Source of the DNA: Thermococcales archaeon 44_46
Lineage (GTDB): Archaea > Methanobacteriota_B > Thermococci > Thermococcales > Thermococcaceae
NCBI GenBank assembly: GCA_001507935.1
Contig: LGET01000072.1
Span: 1 to 7,566 of the forward strand
DNA length: 7,566 nucleotides
Direction of reading: 5' to 3'
Shown in pieces: positions 5,773 through 7,566 of the stretch. The first letter of the stretch is position 1, and every line of letters starts with the position of its first letter. Both the position numbers and the translations under genes were made by a program. Below the pieces are notes generated by a model. It saw nothing but the letters and a program-made list of their open reading frames with translations, did not search any database and was not told the origin of the DNA.

Positions 5773-6144
5773 ATGGCTCAAGTAGTCGAAACCCCAATAG
5801 GAATGCACGTTGTTTTGGATCTCTACGAATGCGATCCTCAAATACTGGACGACATAGAGAAGATAGAAGAAATACTTACCAAGGCTGCTGAAGTAGCGAA
5901 TGCGACTATTATTGATAAACGCTTCCACAAGTTCTCTCCTCAGGGCGTTTCTGGTGTGGTTGTCGTTTCTGAGAGCCATATCGCAATTCACACATGGCCT
6001 GAGCATGGCTATGCTGCCGTTGATGTTTACACATGTGGGGATCACACAATGCCCCTTAAAGCGAGTGAGTATATTATCAAAGAATTAAAATGTAAGAGGC
6101 CAACCGTTGTAAAGCTCGATAGAGGGCTTCTCTTTAAGGAGTGA
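5773..6144 (+). CDS. speH: S-adenosylmethionine decarboxylase proenzyme (class 1B)
   Basis: Starting at the ATG, the product is 123 residues, normal for the short bacterial/archaeal form (also called speD). It removes CO2 from S-adenosylmethionine to give the aminopropyl donor for polyamines. The proenzyme cuts itself in SESHIAIHTWPEHG (66-79), between Glu67 and Ser68, and Ser68 becomes the pyruvoyl group. His73 and Cys88 (VYTCGDH) complete the set: Ser63, His68 and Cys83 of the Thermotoga enzyme are all shifted by five. The N-terminus, GMHVVLDLYECDP (10-22), is typical. The gene lies between pdaD, which makes the acceptor, and speE, which uses the product. Its leader is unusual, with two ribosome binding sites, an out-of-frame ATG and complementarity to the 3' flank. 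Confidence 0.95.
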   Translation: MAQVVETPIGMHVVLDLYECDPQILDDIEKIEEILTKAAEVANATIIDKRFHKFSPQGVSGVVVVSESHIAIHTWPEHGYAAVDVYTCGDHTMPLKASEYIIKELKCKRPTVVKLDRGLLFKE

Positions 6145-6183
6145 CCTCCTTTCTTTTATTACCTCCCTTAAATCCAATTTTTT
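6136..6183 (+). terminator. hairpin and U-rich terminator after speH
   Basis: AAGGAG (6136-6141) and CTCCTT (6146-6151) form a six-pair stem with a four-base loop over the speH stop codon, followed by U-rich sequence (6150-6160) and a run of six T (6178-6183). The T-runs alone should suffice for archaeal termination. speE has its own promoter after this point, which agrees with a transcript end here. Confidence 0.5.
6161..6171. repeat. right arm of the 11-base inverted repeat flanking speH
   Basis: ACCTCCCTTAA pairs perfectly with 5736-5746 in the speH leader. A second ACCTCC occurs at 6144-6149, so the 3' flank holds two sequences complementary to ribosome binding sites. A local alternative is an imperfect stem with TTAAGGAG (6134-6141). 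Confidence 0.5.
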
Positions 6184-6206
6184 GTCAAATATTCAGCAAC
6201 ATAAAG

Positions 6207-6222
6207 GCAAAAAGTTTAAAAG
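6207..6222 (+). promoter_or_regulatory. BRE/TATA promoter of speE
   Basis: GGCAAAAAGTTTAAAA combines an A-rich BRE with a TATA element at 6214-6222, centred 38 bases before the speE ATG. Transcription should begin near 6240-6244, leaving a leader of 12-16 bases that includes the ribosome binding site at 6244-6250. This indicates speE is transcribed separately from pdaD and speH, at least in part. Confidence 0.65.
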
Positions 6223-6243
6223 ACATCCAATAAGCTTTCAACC

Positions 6244-6250
6244 GAGGTGA
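6244..6250 (+). promoter_or_regulatory. ribosome binding site that sets the speE start
   Basis: GAGGTGA lies five bases before the ATG at 6256. The in-frame GTG at 6247 is part of this site, so the longer 285-residue reading is almost certainly wrong. Confidence 0.8.
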
Positions 6251-6255
6251 GCATA

Positions 6256-7104
6256 ATGGAATTCATTGAGTGGTATCCAAGAGGATATGGTGTGGGATTT
6301 AAAGTTGTTTCAAAAATAACGGAAGCGGAGAGCGAATATCAAAAGATAGAGCTTTATGAGACTGAGGGTTTTGGAAAACTCCTTGTAATCGATGGTACTG
6401 TTCAGCTCGTTGAGCATGGCGAGAGAAGCTATCACGAGCCACTAGTTCACCCCGTTATGCTCGCTCATCCAAATCCAAAGAAAGTTCTCGTCATAGGAGG
6501 GGGAGATGGGGGAGCTTTAAGGGAAGTGCTTGAGCACAAAACCGTTGAAAAGGCAGTTATGGTGGAGATAGACGAGAAAGTTGTTGAGATTTCAATGAAA
6601 TACTTGAAAATTGATGGAGGGCTTCTAGAGAGAGCTCTCAAAGGAGAAGAGCCGAGAGCGGAGCTCATAATAGGAGACGGCGTCGAATACATGAAGAGCC
6701 ACAAAGATCACTTTGACGTCATAATCGTGGACTCAACGGACCCCGTTGGCCCTGCAAAGTTGCTGTTCAGTGAAGAGTTCTATAGAAATGCGTACGAAGC
6801 TCTGGGAGAAAAAGGTTTGTATATTACACAAGCTGGAAGCGTTTACCTCTTCACAGACGAGCTGCTTGATGCCTACAAAAACATGAAGAAGGTCTTTGAC
6901 AGGGTTTACTACTTCAGCTTCCCCGTGATAGGCTATGCCTCCCCCTGGAGCTTCCTAGTTGGGGTTAAGGGCGACGTAGATTTCACAAAAATTGATTTAG
7001 ATAGAGCTAAGGACCTCAACTTGCAGTACTATGATCCAGAAAGGCACGAAACTCTGTTCCAGATGCCGAAGTACGTTAGAGAACTCCTTGAGGGCAAAGC
7101 CTGA
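6256..7104 (+). CDS. speE: spermidine synthase-type polyamine aminopropyltransferase
   Basis: This 282-residue soluble enzyme transfers an aminopropyl group from decarboxylated S-adenosylmethionine to an amine. The N-terminal beta domain (1-60) contains [20 protein letters not shown] (42-61). The Rossmann domain begins with [16 protein letters not shown] (77-92), and Glu105 in VEID is the ribose-binding acid. The catalytic loop is [19 protein letters not shown] (158-176), with Asp159 and Asp162. The substrate cannot be settled from sequence. Thermococcales enzymes of this type are known to accept agmatine and other diamines, and the pdaD gene nearby favours agmatine, giving N1-aminopropylagmatine. 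The required ureohydrolase is not in the window. The gene has its own promoter and ends 3 bases from the convergent regulator gene. Confidence 0.95.
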   Translation: MEFIEWYPRGYGVGFKVVSKITEAESEYQKIELYETEGFGKLLVIDGTVQLVEHGERSYHEPLVHPVMLAHPNPKKVLVIGGGDGGALREVLEHKTVEKAVMVEIDEKVVEISMKYLKIDGGLLERALKGEEPRAELIIGDGVEYMKSHKDHFDVIIVDSTDPVGPAKLLFSEEFYRNAYEALGEKGLYITQAGSVYLFTDELLDAYKNMKKVFDRVYYFSFPVIGYASPWSFLVGVKGDVDFTKIDLDRAKDLNLQYYDPERHETLFQMPKYVRELLEGKA

Positions 7105-7107
7105 ACT

Positions 7108-7437
7108 TTAGAGTACTTTTTTTGCTTCTTTTTGGAAATTTTCCATAAATTCTTCCATTTTGGAGAGAATGGAATTTAAGGCTTCTTTTGGTGCTTTGGC
7201 TTTGTAGATATAACCGAGCCATCCTCTGTTTACCATCTCCCTCTCCACCAGTCCAAGTTCAAGAAGGTGCTTGAGCTTTTCCCTGACAATTCTCTCGGAT
7301 AAATCAAGCTTTTTTGCAATCTGTCTTGGCGTTAGCTGCTCCTTTAAGAGAAGGGAATATATTTTAATCTCCGAGCTTGTAAGCTCGAATTTTTCAAGGG
7401 TTTTTGTGAACGCTCTCAATAGCTCCTCCATTTCCAT
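7108..7437 (-). CDS. winged-helix transcriptional regulator, TrmB/MarR-like
   Basis: Starting at the ATG at 7437, the product is 109 residues. Residues about 18-72 form a winged helix: LTSSEIKIYSLLLKEQ (helix 1), TPRQIAKKLDLSERIVREKLKHL (helix-turn-helix) and LGLVEREMV followed by a short wing. This matches the DNA-binding half of TrmB-type archaeal regulators. The C-terminal 30 residues (SILSKMEEFMENFQKEAKK) make an amphipathic helix suited to dimer formation. No ligand-binding domain is present, so the protein is shorter than full TrmB. A GTG at 7440 and a second ATG at 7431 are alternative starts, and there is no strong ribosome binding site to decide. A 20-base inverted repeat lies directly upstream, suggesting autoregulation. 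Its position beside speE and a divergent gene makes either a possible target, but this is inference. Confidence 0.8.
   Translation of the reverse strand: MEMEELLRAFTKTLEKFELTSSEIKIYSLLLKEQLTPRQIAKKLDLSERIVREKLKHLLELGLVEREMVNRGWLGYIYKAKAPKEALNSILSKMEEFMENFQKEAKKVL
7117..7133 (+). terminator. U-rich terminator of speE inside the convergent regulator gene
   Basis: On the + strand, seven T (7117-7123) and five T (7129-7133) follow the speE stop by 12-29 bases, a typical archaeal U-tract terminator. The same bases encode lysine-rich codons at the C-terminal end of the - strand regulator, so one sequence serves both roles. Confidence 0.55.
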
Positions 7438-7440
7438 CAC

Positions 7441-7460
7441 TATGAAGGTTTTTCTTCATA
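7441..7460. repeat. 20-base inverted repeat at the regulator start, candidate operator
   Basis: TATGAAG (7441-7447) and CTTCATA (7454-7460) are perfect 7-base arms around GTTTTT, directly adjoining the regulator's start codons on the - strand. An 8-base palindrome, ATACGTAT (7458-7465), overlaps its outer end. The size and symmetry suit a dimeric winged-helix protein. In the - strand mRNA it could also fold into a hairpin just before the start. Confidence 0.5.
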
Positions 7461-7486
7461 CGTATTCACAATTTAGTGAGGGCGTG

Positions 7487-7494
7487 TTTATAGT
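7487..7494. promoter_or_regulatory. TATA-like element in the divergent intergenic region
   Basis: TTTATAGT on the + strand reads ACTATAAA on the - strand, so it could serve either direction. For the + strand gene it predicts a start near 7514-7518, about 20 bases before the GTG at 7538. For the regulator it predicts a start near 7465, giving a leader of about 28 bases that contains the inverted repeat. A second + strand candidate is CCTTTATTAG at 7497-7506. Confidence 0.4.
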
Positions 7495-7537
7495 AACCTT
7501 TATTAGGGTTTTTGCTGAATTCTTTCAGGTGGTTGTC

Positions 7538-7558
7538 GTGATCCCCAGATGGGATCAC
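7538..7558. repeat. 8-base-pair inverted repeat over the start of the edge gene
   Basis: GTGATCCC (7538-7545) and GGGATCAC (7551-7558) are perfect inverted arms around CAGAT. In RNA this is a stable hairpin whose first three bases are the proposed GTG start codon. Confidence 0.6.
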
Positions 7559-7566
7559 AGACTCAA
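7538..7566 (+). CDS. probable 5' end of a divergent gene, cut by the window edge
   Basis: A GTG at 7538 follows AGGTGGT (7527-7533) with a four-base spacer and opens a frame beginning Met-Ile-Pro-Arg-Trp-Asp-His-Arg-Leu that runs off the end. The ribosome binding site and TATA-like elements upstream support a real start, but nine residues are too few to name the protein. A second ATG at 7549 in another frame cannot be excluded. Confidence 0.45.

Noticed and set aside
5754..5891. 45-codon frame overlapping the start of speH as a protein-coding gene
   Set aside because: It is arginine-rich, resembles no family I know and overlaps a well-supported enzyme in another frame. It is kept only as a possible regulatory upstream frame.
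1..7566. CRISPR arrays, insertion sequences, tRNA or rRNA genes
   Set aside because: No regularly spaced direct repeats, transposase motifs, terminal inverted repeats or tRNA-like folds were seen by eye; nearly all the sequence is accounted for by protein genes.

Overview
The window comes from an archaeon, most likely a hyperthermophilic euryarchaeon of the order Thermococcales (Thermococcus, Pyrococcus or Palaeococcus). The evidence is the split, Mbh-like form of the Mrp antiporter genes, a pyruvoyl-dependent arginine decarboxylase as the entry point to polyamines, archaeal BRE/TATA promoters with short or absent leaders, GGAGGTGA-type ribosome binding sites, GTG starts and four-base overlaps. 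The genus and species cannot be fixed from the sequence alone.

Region 1 (1-3281, + strand) is the larger part of an operon for a multisubunit Mrp/Mnh-type cation/proton antiporter. The order is mrpF, mrpG, a DUF4040/MbhD-like piece of MrpA, an MbhE-like piece of MrpA, mrpB, mrpC, mrpD. All junctions overlap by 4-8 bases except one 24-base gap. The order matches the antiporter half of the Thermococcales Mbh hydrogenase, but no hydrogenase or oxidoreductase genes follow. It therefore looks like a stand-alone antiporter with a single ND2/4/5-like subunit. mrpE probably lies just upstream of the window.

Region 2 (3264-3671, - strand) is a small protein with an AbrB-like N-terminus and a C-terminal ACT domain. 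It converges on mrpD with an 18-base overlap. Region 3 (3865-5010, + strand) is a separate single-chain CPA2-type cation/proton antiporter with an unusual residue pair in its ion-binding helix.

Region 4 (5105-7104, + strand) is a polyamine locus. PdaD makes agmatine from arginine, S-adenosylmethionine decarboxylase (speH) makes the aminopropyl donor, and an aminopropyltransferase (speE) joins donor and amine. Together these fit the archaeal route through N1-aminopropylagmatine, although the ureohydrolase that would finish spermidine is not here. The start codons of speH and speE should be moved 9 bases downstream of the longest reading frame, because the upstream GTG in each case is part of the ribosome binding site. 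The speH leader carries two ribosome binding sites and an out-of-frame ATG, and 11 bases of it are perfectly complementary to the gene's 3' flank.

Region 5 (7108-7566) holds a winged-helix regulator on the - strand, ending 3 bases from speE. A 20-base perfect inverted repeat sits directly upstream of its start. A divergent gene seems to begin at 7538 with an 8-base-pair hairpin over its start codon, and it is cut by the window edge.
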